Below, piece by piece: positions 1 to 5,721 of a stretch of 7,819 nucleotides of DNA (position 1 is the stretch's first letter; each line of letters opens with the position of its first letter). The notes under the pieces were generated by a model, which saw only the letters and a list, made by a program, of their open reading frames with translations, ran no database searches and was not told where the DNA came from. The stretch lies in the NCBI GenBank assembly GCA_905216145.1, contig CAJMST010000039.1, positions 1 to 7,819 on the forward strand, written 5' to 3'. The DNA comes from an uncultured bacterium. GTDB taxonomy: Bacteria; Actinomycetota; Coriobacteriia; Coriobacteriales; Coriobacteriaceae. The translations under genes and the position numbers were made by a program.

Positions 1-68
1 CGGTCTTTCATGCAGCAGGGGCTCTCAATGTTTTTATGTCCTGCTCATATCGTCTATGCCGGCACCCC

Positions 69-142
69 GGGACACTCCTTGGCAGCAACCACACCTAGTC
101 ATTGGGGACGTTCTTAAATGACTAGTCGCTGGGGACAGTCTT
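69..142. repeat. Interspersed GGGGAC repeat, copy 1
   Basis: The core at 95-127 is identical over 33 bp to 2614-2646. Inside it, CTAGTCATT (95-103) and AATGACTAG (117-125) form a perfect 9-bp inverted repeat around a loop containing GGGGACG. A related GGGGACAGTCTT unit follows at 131-142. A GGGACACTCCTTGGCA block lies just before it at 69-84 and reappears in near-identical form after the core of copy 2. Short palindromic units with a GGGGAC motif repeated in intergenic DNA resemble REP-type elements mobilised by Y1 (RAYT) transposases. No such transposase is present in the window, so the family name is an inference. Confidence 0.7.
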
Positions 143-204
143 GATCAAAACGGCCGCCGAAGCCCTCGTTGGCATCGCCCTATAGGGGGTCTGCAAATAG
201 CTGT

Positions 205-237
205 GGTCAAAAAACATCAAAAATGAGTACTGTTACC
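205..237 (+). repeat. Inverted repeat arm with ATGAGTACTGTT motif (left)
   Basis: These 33 bases match the reverse complement of 398-430 at 27 of 33 positions. The shared blocks are CAAAAAA and ATGAGTACTGTT (the latter at 223-234). The two arms point toward each other and bracket the hairpin at 329-369. The pairing is too diverged and too distant for a simple terminator. It looks like two copies of a dispersed element in opposite orientation, or the ends of a small non-autonomous element. A 60-codon reading frame runs through it (169-351) but lacks a ribosome binding site and is repeat-derived. Confidence 0.55.
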
Positions 238-328
238 TTTTTAGTAGCAGCGCAATTCGGCTTTTTCGGGTCTCTTAGGCGTCTCGGCGCGTCGGATGAA
301 CTAACGTATCTCCCCAAATGTACAATAA

Positions 329-369
329 AATGGACTCCTAACGAGAAATAATATCGTTAGGAGTCCATT
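329..369 (-). terminator. Perfect 16-bp hairpin, probable terminator of the DUF2207 gene
   Basis: The arms 329-344 and 354-369 are perfectly complementary over 16 bp with a 9-base loop. Read on the minus strand, the stem is followed by a U-rich run (TTTTATT, 330-324), the usual layout of an intrinsic terminator. It lies about 177 bases past the stop codon of the DUF2207 gene, the only minus-strand gene reading toward it. On the plus strand the tail is also AT-rich (TTATTTAG), so it could act in both directions. Partial outer complementarity (319-323 with 375-379) extends the palindrome to about 60 bp. This is longer than a terminator needs and could mean it is part of a mobile palindromic repeat. 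Confidence 0.6.
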
Positions 370-397
370 ATTTAGTACAAACAAATGTGACAATCTA

Positions 398-430
398 GGC
401 AACAGTACTCATATTTGGCATTTTTTGCCC
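398..430 (-). repeat. Inverted repeat arm with ATGAGTACTGTT motif (right)
   Basis: On the minus strand this reads GGGCAAAAAATGCC then AAATATGAGTACTGTTGCC. It matches the arm at 205-237 at 27 of 33 positions. Outside the arms the two copies do not align, so the conserved unit seems to be about 33 bp. It sits between the DUF2207 stop codon and the hairpin at 329-369. Confidence 0.55.
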
Positions 431-545
431 ACTGCCCCTTGCGCGAAGGTCCGCAGCGGAAAGTATGGCCCGTTTCGATGCACAAAAATGGGATGAATCT
501 TCCCTGGCAACCGCCCAGAAAGATCCACCCCAAAGCAAGCGCTCG

Positions 546-2492
546 CTAGAACGTTCCGCCGCCGCCTCCGCCGACGCCGCCGCCTCCGCCGCCCGAGAAG
601 CCGCCGCCACCGCCGCCGCTCGAGCTATCGGAACTCGAAGCCAGCTCGCGGATGGTCTCGTGATACACATCGTTGAACGAATCGAGCGGCGACTCGTTGC
701 CGTAGTGATGGTAATACCACCAGTAGCAGGGGTAGTTGTCGTAGAAATCGTCGCTGTTGCGCAGGTCCGCAGGCACGGCCTCGGCCAGCTGTCGCAGCAC
801 TTCTTTCGAAACGCCCAGAGCAACGCCCATCACCAGTAGCTTGTTCCACAAGATCAGGTCACTGGGGACGGCCTCCTTCAGGCGCGTAAAGTCCTCGAGC
901 CAATGCTTGAGCGCCTTGCAGCGGGCCGCCACCTCGGCGCCCTCCGGCGTGTAGCGGCGGAAGGTGCAGCTCAGGACGAAGCCCACGATCGTGACGGGGA
1001 TCGAAATCGCAGCAGCAACGACGTTGGCCTCCGCAAAGTCGGTATAGAACAGAGAGCCCAAAATGCTAAAGACAATAATGACGCCGAGAACCAAACCGGC
1101 AACCAGAGCGACGCTACCGTCCGATGCGATAAGCTCGCGCCCTTCCAGCTTGCCCTTGACCGTAGTCTGATAGTCCTCGAGCTTGTCGCCAACGGACACA
1201 GTGCGCTCGCTAGCGTACTCCTCCAGCTCGCTAAACGTGCGCGAACGGGCTCCGTCCTTATCGGGCTTAACGCCGGCGAAAAAGACCTTGAGCACATCGC
1301 GATCGATGCCGTCCTTCTTGGCAGCCTTCCAAGCCTCATCGGTCACTGTGATGCGATACGTCTGCTCCTCTTTTTCGCGACGGAGCAGACCCTTCTTCTT
1401 GGTCTCGGTCGCTTCTTCCAGCTTGATCACGCGGTCGTCGGTCAGCTTCATCAGTGTGGCGATATATGCCTGATCGGGCACGTCGTTCCAGCTCATAAGA
1501 GCTGCAAGCACCGCGGGATGGTCGGCCGAGGGCACATCGCGGAAGTACTCGTCCTGGAAGAGCGGCTTGGGCTTGGGCCTGCGCAGCTTGAGCATCACGA
1601 TCACACCGGTATAGGCAACCGCCACGACAACACACACCACGGCAATCGCGCTGGCAACCGCACGCGCGTGCTCACGGCGGGCGTTAGCTTCGTCGGCCCA
1701 TTCCTTCTCTTCGCTCAGGATCGTTGACATGCGCTCTTCGCCCGAGGCGGCAAGCTGCGGCACCCAGTCGCTAGGGAAGGCGATACGTGCCTCGGCGAAT
1801 TCGCCCTGGTGCACGCAGGGAATGGTATAGGTGACCATGGGCTCGTCCTCATCGAGCGACACGTCGCCCGTCAGCGGACCATGGCCCCATGCGCGGAAGT
1901 TAACGCCCTTGACGGCCGCCGTCCCGGCAGCGGCATTCGCGAAGCACACTTCCATCTCGACGTCATCGGAATCCGCAGACCAGCCGTCACCCACGAACTT
2001 CCAGTAGAGCTCGGCGGTATCGGCCCAGTTCATAACCGCACCGGTCATGGTGTAGCTCACGTAGTAGATTGCGCTGTCGCCGCTCTCGTGAGGGCTGAAC
2101 ACCTTAATCCTTACGCCGTCACCGGTCTGCTCGACCGTGTAGACGCCAGAGTCGCCCTTGTTCGCGCTATCGACTTTGTTAAACGCGGTGTCCTCTTCCT
2201 CGACACTCAGCACGTCGACGCCCGCCGTGCCGCTCTGCTGGTTGGAGCCCGTATTGATCTCCCAAAACACGCCGTTGATGTCGTCATCGAAATCGAACTG
2301 GCGTCCCTCGACAACGGTCAGCGATCCATCGGCCTCGACCGTGGCACTGATGTAGGTTTGGGTCATGGAATACCCGTCGGCACGTGCAACGGCGGGCAAC
2401 AGCAGCAGCGCGCACGCGACGAGCGCGCAAATGGAAGCAAATCGCGCAAACGGGCGGCGCTGCCGACAGGCATTGGCAACGGGGGCGTTCAT
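546..2492 (-). CDS. DUF2207 family membrane protein with signal peptide and poly-glycine tail
   Basis: This encodes 648 residues of the DUF2207 type, a family of predicted surface/membrane proteins of unknown function. Residues 1-38 form a signal peptide: a basic start, the hydrophobic run ICALVACALLLLPAV, and an A-R-A cleavage site before Asp39. An extracellular beta-rich domain follows (about 40-270, starting with TQTYISATVEADGSLTVVEG). Membrane segments lie near residues 277-303, 457-479 and 487-509, with a charged cytoplasmic stretch between the first two. The tail (about 617-648) is serine and then glycine rich, ending GGGGGGTF, as is common in this family. I start it at 2492 because AAAGGA (2505-2500) sits 7 bases upstream and the signal peptide follows directly. 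An in-frame ATG at 2561 would add 23 residues that fit a secretion signal poorly. The gene stands alone, bracketed by two copies of an interspersed repeat. Function unknown. Confidence 0.88.
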   Translation of the reverse strand: MNAPVANACRQRRPFARFASICALVACALLLLPAVARADGYSMTQTYISATVEADGSLTVVEGRQFDFDDDINGVFWEINTGSNQQSGTAGVDVLSVEEEDTAFNKVDSANKGDSGVYTVEQTGDGVRIKVFSPHESGDSAIYYVSYTMTGAVMNWADTAELYWKFVGDGWSADSDDVEMEVCFANAAAGTAAVKGVNFRAWGHGPLTGDVSLDEDEPMVTYTIPCVHQGEFAEARIAFPSDWVPQLAASGEERMSTILSEEKEWADEANARREHARAVASAIAVVCVVVAVAYTGVIVMLKLRRPKPKPLFQDEYFRDVPSADHPAVLAALMSWNDVPDQAYIATLMKLTDDRVIKLEEATETKKKGLLRREKEEQTYRITVTDEAWKAAKKDGIDRDVLKVFFAGVKPDKDGARSRTFSELEEYASERTVSVGDKLEDYQTTVKGKLEGRELIASDGSVALVAGLVLGVIIVFSILGSLFYTDFAEANVVAAAISIPVTIVGFVLSCTFRRYTPEGAEVAARCKALKHWLEDFTRLKEAVPSDLILWNKLLVMGVALGVSKEVLRQLAEAVPADLRNSDDFYDNYPCYWWYYHHYGNESPLDSFNDVYHETIRELASSSDSSSGGGGGGFSGGGGGGVGGGGGGTF

Positions 2493-2613
2493 AGGCACAT
2501 CCTTTGTCTGTAAAACCAACATCGCCATTGTCCCACGTTTGCGGGCACACATGACGAACATCTAGGCGACCGGAGCGTCAAACGGGATGAAAGTCACGCC
2601 CGCACCCCGGTAG

Positions 2614-2665
2614 CTAGTCATTGGGGACGTTCTTAAATGACTAGTCATTAGGGACACCCTTGGCA
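2614..2665. repeat. Interspersed GGGGAC repeat, copy 2
   Basis: Bases 2614-2646 are identical to 95-127, including the CTAGTCATT (2614-2622) and AATGACTAG (2636-2644) arms. The next unit reads GTCATTAGGGAC, and the block GGGACACCCTTGGCA (2651-2665) matches, with one deleted base, the block found before the core in copy 1 (69-84). So the same modules occur at both sites in a different order, as expected of tandem REP-like units that have been shuffled. The copy is intergenic, about 120 bases upstream of the DUF2207 start. Confidence 0.7.
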
Positions 2666-2835
2666 TGGCCTGCGCCGGCAATAGATACCACTTCATAGCT
2701 CCGTCACAGGTGTAGCGGCTTTGTGTTGCCGCGGCACGCGCTGATTGAGCCGCCAGCCGAGGGGCATAAAGCAGTTGAGCGAAAACGGTTTGCCCCTTTG
2801 CCGTTCGCTCGAGGATCATGTCCCCCTTTTCCGCG

Positions 2836-2871
2836 GAAACCCCGGCAGTTGCGAAGAGCTGCCGGGGTTTC
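2836..2871. terminator. GC-rich perfect hairpin, terminator-like
   Basis: GAAACCCCGGCAG (2836-2848) and CTGCCGGGGTTTC (2859-2871) are perfectly complementary over 13 bp with a 10-base loop. The stem has A residues on one side and T residues on the other, the shape of a bidirectional intrinsic terminator. The U-tract after it is short on either strand (TTTCTGTCGTCT on plus). No gene ends nearby, so it may insulate gluQ from upstream transcription or end an unannotated transcript from 2670-2835. Confidence 0.6.
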
Positions 2872-2993
2872 TGTCGTCTAAGGTGCCGAGTTGATGGACA
2901 GGAATCAAAACCGAGTCTGCAGCCCGCCATACGCAATGCGGGGCCTCGACAACTTGTGGACCACAGCGACGCCTTCCCCACCGCGCCCCGCGC

Positions 2994-3007
2994 TATACTC
3001 GTCCGCA
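2994..3007 (+). promoter_or_regulatory. -10 box for a leaderless gluQ transcript
   Basis: TATACT at 2994-2999 ends seven bases before the A of the gluQ ATG (3007). That is the distance expected between a -10 hexamer and a transcription start, so the mRNA would begin at or within a base of the start codon. There is no Shine-Dalgarno sequence in front of this ATG. I see no good -35 match at the right distance (2971-2976 reads GCCTTC). Leaderless genes with this arrangement are well known in Actinobacteria. Confidence 0.5.
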
Positions 3008-4017
3008 TGGATATCAAAGCACGCAACATAGCAACGCCTACCGCGGACGCGCCAGCGACGCCACCCGCCTCCGCCCCCGCGCCCGTCGTGGGCCGTTTTG
3101 CCCCGTCGCCCTCGGGCCGCATGCACCTGGGCAACGTGTTCAGCTGCCTGTGCGCGTGGCTTTCGGCCCGCAGCCAGGGCGGCAGCATCGTGTTGCGCAT
3201 CGAGGACCTGGACGATCGCTGTAAGCGCCCGGAACTTGCCGCTCAATTGATTGACGACCTGGCTTGGCTGGGGCTTGAGTGGGACGAAGGCCCCTACTAC
3301 CAGCACGATCGTCTGGACTTGTACGAGAGCGCCTTGCACCAGCTACAAGACGCCGGCCTCACCTACCCCTGTTTTTGCACGCGCGCCGAGCTCCACACCG
3401 CGAGCGCGCCGCACGCCAGCGACGGCACGCCCATCTACCGTGGCGCCTGCCGAGGCCTTTCGGCCGAAGAGGTCGCCCGCCGCAGTGCCCTGCGCGCCCC
3501 GGCCACGCGTCTGCGCGTGCCCACCGTCGACGACCTCGCAGACGATGTGGTCGAATTCGTGGACCGCACGTATGGTGCCCAATGCGAAGCACTCGCCACC
3601 GAGTGCGGTGACTTTTTGGTGCGCCGCAGTGACGGCGTGTTTGCCTACCAGCTAGCCGTGGTGGTCGACGACGCCGCCATGGGCGTCACCGAGGTCGTGC
3701 GCGGATGCGACCTGCTGGGCTCCACGCCGCGCCAAATCTATCTGCAGCATCTGCTGGGACTTCCCACACCGCGCTACGCGCACATTCCGCTGCTCATGTC
3801 ACCGGACGGCCGCCGCCTTTCCAAGCGCGACCGCGACCTGGACCTGGGCGAGCTCCGCACCCGCTTTGGCACGCCCGAGGCACTGTTGGGATGGCTCGCC
3901 GGGCAAACAGGCATCGCGCCAGACACCACGCCGCGCTCTGCCGAACAGCTGGTCGAGCACTTTAGCTGGGACGTCATCCGTGCGCACCGCGAGAACATCA
4001 CTGTAACGGTCGAGTAG
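3007..4017 (+). CDS. gluQ: Glutamyl-queuosine tRNA(Asp) synthetase
   Basis: A 336-residue paralogue of the glutamyl-tRNA synthetase catalytic core. Family knowledge: GluQ-RS activates glutamate and attaches it to queuosine at position 34 of tRNA(Asp), in the cytoplasm, and lacks an anticodon-binding domain. The sequence shows GRFAPSPSGRMHLGN (29-43, with the HIGH-type motif H40-LGN43), LRIEDLDD (63-70), zinc-ligand pattern C122-x-C124 with Y144-x3-C148, the YQLAVVVDD...VVRGCDLL block (214-237), and RLSKR (270-274) as the KMSKS-type loop. It ends soon after, as expected with no anticodon domain. About 26 Ala/Pro-rich residues precede the core, a little longer than usual. I chose the ATG at 3007 from the -10 box placed for leaderless expression. 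The reading frame stays open back to 2818, but that part crosses a terminator-like hairpin. A full glutamyl-tRNA synthetase is excluded by length. Confidence 0.92.
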   Translation: MDIKARNIATPTADAPATPPASAPAPVVGRFAPSPSGRMHLGNVFSCLCAWLSARSQGGSIVLRIEDLDDRCKRPELAAQLIDDLAWLGLEWDEGPYYQHDRLDLYESALHQLQDAGLTYPCFCTRAELHTASAPHASDGTPIYRGACRGLSAEEVARRSALRAPATRLRVPTVDDLADDVVEFVDRTYGAQCEALATECGDFLVRRSDGVFAYQLAVVVDDAAMGVTEVVRGCDLLGSTPRQIYLQHLLGLPTPRYAHIPLLMSPDGRRLSKRDRDLDLGELRTRFGTPEALLGWLAGQTGIAPDTTPRSAEQLVEHFSWDVIRAHRENITVTVE

Positions 4018-4032
4018 CCAGCCACCCCGCCT

Positions 4033-4758
4033 CTACGCAACATCCCAGGGCTGGAGTTCGTCACCCAAGCGAACGATGCAGTCGTAGAGCACGGTATGGC
4101 GCTCGGCCGGGTTGGTGTCACGATGAAAATGCCCGTAGTACCAACGCTTGTAGTCCAGGCGGTCCTCCAGCTCGTCGAAAAACGTGGTGAGTCGATCGAC
4201 ATCGGGATAATTCCAGCCGGGCGCCGGATAGAACGTGGGCGAAAGCATGCGCGTAGAGCAGGTGTGGGTGATCACGTAGTCGACCTTCCAACCCACGCTG
4301 TCGAGCTTTGTCCGCGCCTCCTCAAAGTTGCGCTCGTCCGGCAGTTCCTGCGGCCACCAGCTGGAATACGGAATGCGGTATTCTTTATCCACGCTCGTGG
4401 CGCCGCCCATGGTAAAGATCGTTGAGCCGTCGAGTTCAAAAACCTCGCCACGCGTCAGGCGCCGTATGGGAGAGGTATCCGACAGGCGCTGCGTCAGCCC
4501 ACCGTGCCACAACTCCATGGGGCGCTCCGCCCAGTGATCGAAACGCTCGTGGTTGCCGTCGACGAACAGCACGGTATAGGGGCGCGACTCCAGCCAGGCG
4601 ATATCGGCGCACTCCTCGGCAGAGAAATCCCACGGAAAGCCAAAGTCGCCCGCGACAATCAGATAGTCGTCGCCCGTCAGACTATCCCCAAGATCCCAGT
4701 CGCGAAGCTTTTGCATGTCGAGCCCACCGTGAATGTCACCCGTCACATAGACCGTCAT
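4033..4758 (-). CDS. Calcineurin-like metallophosphoesterase
   Basis: A 241-residue protein with the full set of metal-binding motifs of the calcineurin-like phosphoesterase fold: GDIHGG (D8, H10), AGDFGFPWD (D38), DGNHE (N69, H70, E71), THT (H165) and GHFH (209-212). Such enzymes use two metal ions to cleave phosphate mono- or diesters. The substrate cannot be told from the sequence, and no signal peptide is visible, so it should be cytoplasmic. I start it at 4758 because GGTGATCC (4767-4760), a long match to the 16S rRNA 3' end, directly precedes this ATG and the first beta strand TVYVTGDIH follows at once. An in-frame ATG at 4794 lacks this support. It converges with gluQ, 15 bases between stops, with no visible terminator between them. 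It lies 85 bases after a small membrane-protein gene on the same strand and may be co-transcribed with it. Confidence 0.9.
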   Translation of the reverse strand: MTVYVTGDIHGGLDMQKLRDWDLGDSLTGDDYLIVAGDFGFPWDFSAEECADIAWLESRPYTVLFVDGNHERFDHWAERPMELWHGGLTQRLSDTSPIRRLTRGEVFELDGSTIFTMGGATSVDKEYRIPYSSWWPQELPDERNFEEARTKLDSVGWKVDYVITHTCSTRMLSPTFYPAPGWNYPDVDRLTTFFDELEDRLDYKRWYYGHFHRDTNPAERHTVLYDCIVRLGDELQPWDVA

Positions 4759-4843
4759 CGGATCACCACTTCCCTGCAAGTCGCTAGCCCACATTCTGCA
4801 CGATTACTAAGCTAACCGTTCCAGCCCTTCCATCCCTTAGGGC

Positions 4844-5083
4844 TTACCCTTCGTTCTTCCATCCAAACGGGTCAAGCACCCAAAAAACCAGATCGAGCAC
4901 GCCGCCGGTCATCATGGCGCCGGCAAGAGCCATGCAAACGTGCAGAGAACTGGCACTTCGGAGCACGTCGAATGGCCCCAGAACAGCCAGCAGCACGACC
5001 GCTGCGCCGGCCACGCACAGCGCAAGACACGGCCCCGCGTCCTTGACGCACCTCTTTGCGAGACGCCTGGTGTTGTCACTCAT
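4844..5083 (-). CDS. Small two-helix membrane protein, unknown function
   Basis: A 79-residue protein with a short basic N-terminus (MSDNTRRLAKR), two hydrophobic segments (about 17-38 and 46-70) joined by a short polar loop, and a charged C-terminus (DPFGWKNEG). I do not recognise the family. The start is supported by AAGGAG (5099-5094), 10 bases upstream of the ATG. An overlapping plus-strand frame (4914-5153) has no ribosome binding site and no domain character, so I take the minus strand as coding. It sits just upstream of the phosphoesterase gene on the same strand. No terminator is evident between them, only a 6-bp stem without a U-tract, so the pair may form an operon. It is divergent from the AT-rich cassette beginning at 5181. 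Confidence 0.7.
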   Translation of the reverse strand: MSDNTRRLAKRCVKDAGPCLALCVAGAAVVLLAVLGPFDVLRSASSLHVCMALAGAMMTGGVLDLVFWVLDPFGWKNEG

Positions 5084-5180
5084 CGATATCGAACTCCTTA
5101 GAGGGTCGTTGTTCAGGTACGTGCCGTCGCGGCAGAGCAGGACGGCAGGTTAAGTGTCCCATGCCGTGCGGACACGTTTG

Positions 5181-5224
5181 AGTTACCCTACAAATTATTG
5201 AATTTGATAAAATGTAGGGTAACT
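5181..5224 (+). promoter_or_regulatory. Promoter embedded in a perfect 12-bp inverted repeat (operator)
   Basis: AGTTACCCTACA (5181-5192) and TGTAGGGTAACT (5213-5224) are perfect inverted repeats separated by 20 AT-rich bases. Between and into the right arm lies an extended -10 box, TGATAAAAT (5205-5213). TTACCC (5183-5188) in the left arm may serve as a weak -35. Half-sites about three helical turns apart, covering both promoter elements, are typical of an operator for a repressor. Two smaller inverted repeats lie upstream (5122-5128 with 5141-5147, and 5154-5159 with 5170-5175). The regulator may be a product of the cassette itself or one encoded elsewhere. Confidence 0.6.
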
Positions 5225-5242
5225 ACTCGGAAGGGAGGCTCC

Positions 5243-5554
5243 GTGCCCGTCTTAGAAGATGTCCTAGAAGAGGAATATGCACGCTCGAACCGCCTCTTGG
5301 GCCTCATGGAGCAGGAAATCGGTCTCCTTCCAAAGGGCAGCATCCGCATGCGAAACATAAAGGGCCACGAATACTGCTATCTCAACTATCGAGTCGGCGA
5401 CAAGGTCAAAAGTGACTATGTGCCTGCTACAGAGGTTGATGAGCTGCAAGCCAAAATCGAACGTCGAAGGGCTCTTGCGGCCGCCATCAGAGAACAAAAG
5501 CAGTCTCAAAAGCTAATCATACGTGCGTTGGGAAGGGTGCCGAATGCTGACTGA
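5243..5554 (+). CDS. Small coiled-coil protein, first gene of a decayed cassette
   Basis: A 103-residue protein. Residues 1-27 look helical, LPKGS (29-33) opens a short beta region with KGHEYCYL (40-47) and KVKSDYV (54-60), and residues about 64-95 form a charged helix rich in Arg, Lys, Gln and Glu. This layout (helix, LPxGS, aromatic strand, K.KSxYV, coiled coil) recalls small uncharacterised proteins of the DUF6788 type, but without their usual cysteines. I hold the assignment loosely. I chose the GTG at 5243 because AAGGGAGG (5231-5238) lies just upstream, though the spacing of 4 bases is short. A TTG at 5198 would add 15 residues encoded inside the operator and promoter. The promoter lies in a perfect inverted repeat, and the stop overlaps the start of a second gene. 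Both suggest a coupled two-gene unit, possibly antitoxin-like. Confidence 0.7.
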   Translation: MPVLEDVLEEEYARSNRLLGLMEQEIGLLPKGSIRMRNIKGHEYCYLNYRVGDKVKSDYVPATEVDELQAKIERRRALAAAIREQKQSQKLIIRALGRVPNAD

Positions 5555-5721
5555 ACAGCAGAGATTTTCCTCTAAAACAATTTGAAAACCTTGCCGCATA
5601 CATGCTGTTCGCATCCGCTGAGTCCGAGCCGCTGCCCAAGTCACCATGTGCCCGGCACACAAATAGTTACACGCGGAACTATTCCAAAACCGAAAGAACC
5701 ACTGCAGTTAGTACCCGATAA
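5544..5721 (+). pseudogene. Frameshifted, truncated second gene of the cassette
   Basis: An ATG at 5544 overlaps the end of the preceding gene by 11 bases. It has a well-placed ribosome binding site (AAGGG, 5533-5537, six bases away), the mark of a coupled downstream gene. The frame stops after 13 codons (MLTEQQRFSSKTI). Removing one A from the AAAA run at 5574-5577 joins it to an open frame to 5721 that reads FENLAAYMLFASAESEPLPKS, which looks like genuine protein. The part after about 5650 looks less protein-like. So this appears to be the first roughly 35 codons of a gene that has suffered a one-base insertion and lost its remainder. A sequencing error could explain the shift but not the missing body. 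I do not recognise the family. Confidence 0.42.
5662..5683 (-). terminator. Weak AT-rich hairpin after the nuclease-like gene
   Basis: AATAGTT (5662-5668) and AACTATT (5677-5683) pair perfectly over 7 bp around an 8-base loop, about 25 bases beyond the minus-strand stop codon at 5708. The following tail on the minus strand (TGTGTGCC) is not U-rich, so it is at best a weak terminator. It may instead be chance pairing in AT-rich DNA. Confidence 0.25.

Larger units (their letters stand above)
2493..3006. other. Intergenic region between DUF2207 gene and gluQ
   Basis: About 510 bases between the divergent DUF2207 and gluQ genes. It holds the second GGGGAC repeat, a possible pair of competing hairpins at 2759-2810, the GC-rich hairpin at 2836-2871 and the gluQ promoter. 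I see no convincing gene. A minus-strand frame through 2562-3200 has no family resemblance and overlaps the start of gluQ. On the minus strand an AAGGGGGAC precedes an ATG at 2819, but the peptide it would start looks non-biological and runs through the repeat. I could not identify a clear promoter for DUF2207 here. Confidence 0.6.

Noticed and set aside
169..351. A 60-codon plus-strand reading frame
   Set aside because: It runs through the ATGAGTACTGTT repeat and into the hairpin, has no ribosome binding site and no protein family character.
857..869. GTCACTGGGGACG inside the DUF2207 gene, close to the repeat sequence GTCATTGGGGACG
   Set aside because: It is in frame coding for AVPSDL on the minus strand and lacks the palindromic arms, so the match is most likely chance.
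903..1727. Long plus-strand frame of 274 codons opposite the DUF2207 gene
   Set aside because: It is an antisense shadow of a GC-rich gene. The minus strand has the signal peptide, membrane segments and ribosome binding site.
2818..3006. Longer gluQ with 63 extra N-terminal residues
   Set aside because: The extension passes through the 13-bp hairpin and the promoter, and the catalytic core of the family starts near residue 27 of the shorter form.
2562..3200. Minus-strand frame of 212 codons overlapping the gluQ start
   Set aside because: No domain resemblance. It crosses the repeat and the terminator hairpin and is antisense to a clear gluQ N-terminus.
4914..5153. 79-codon plus-strand frame opposite the small membrane protein
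   Set aside because: No ribosome binding site. The opposite strand has AAGGAG and two clear hydrophobic helices.
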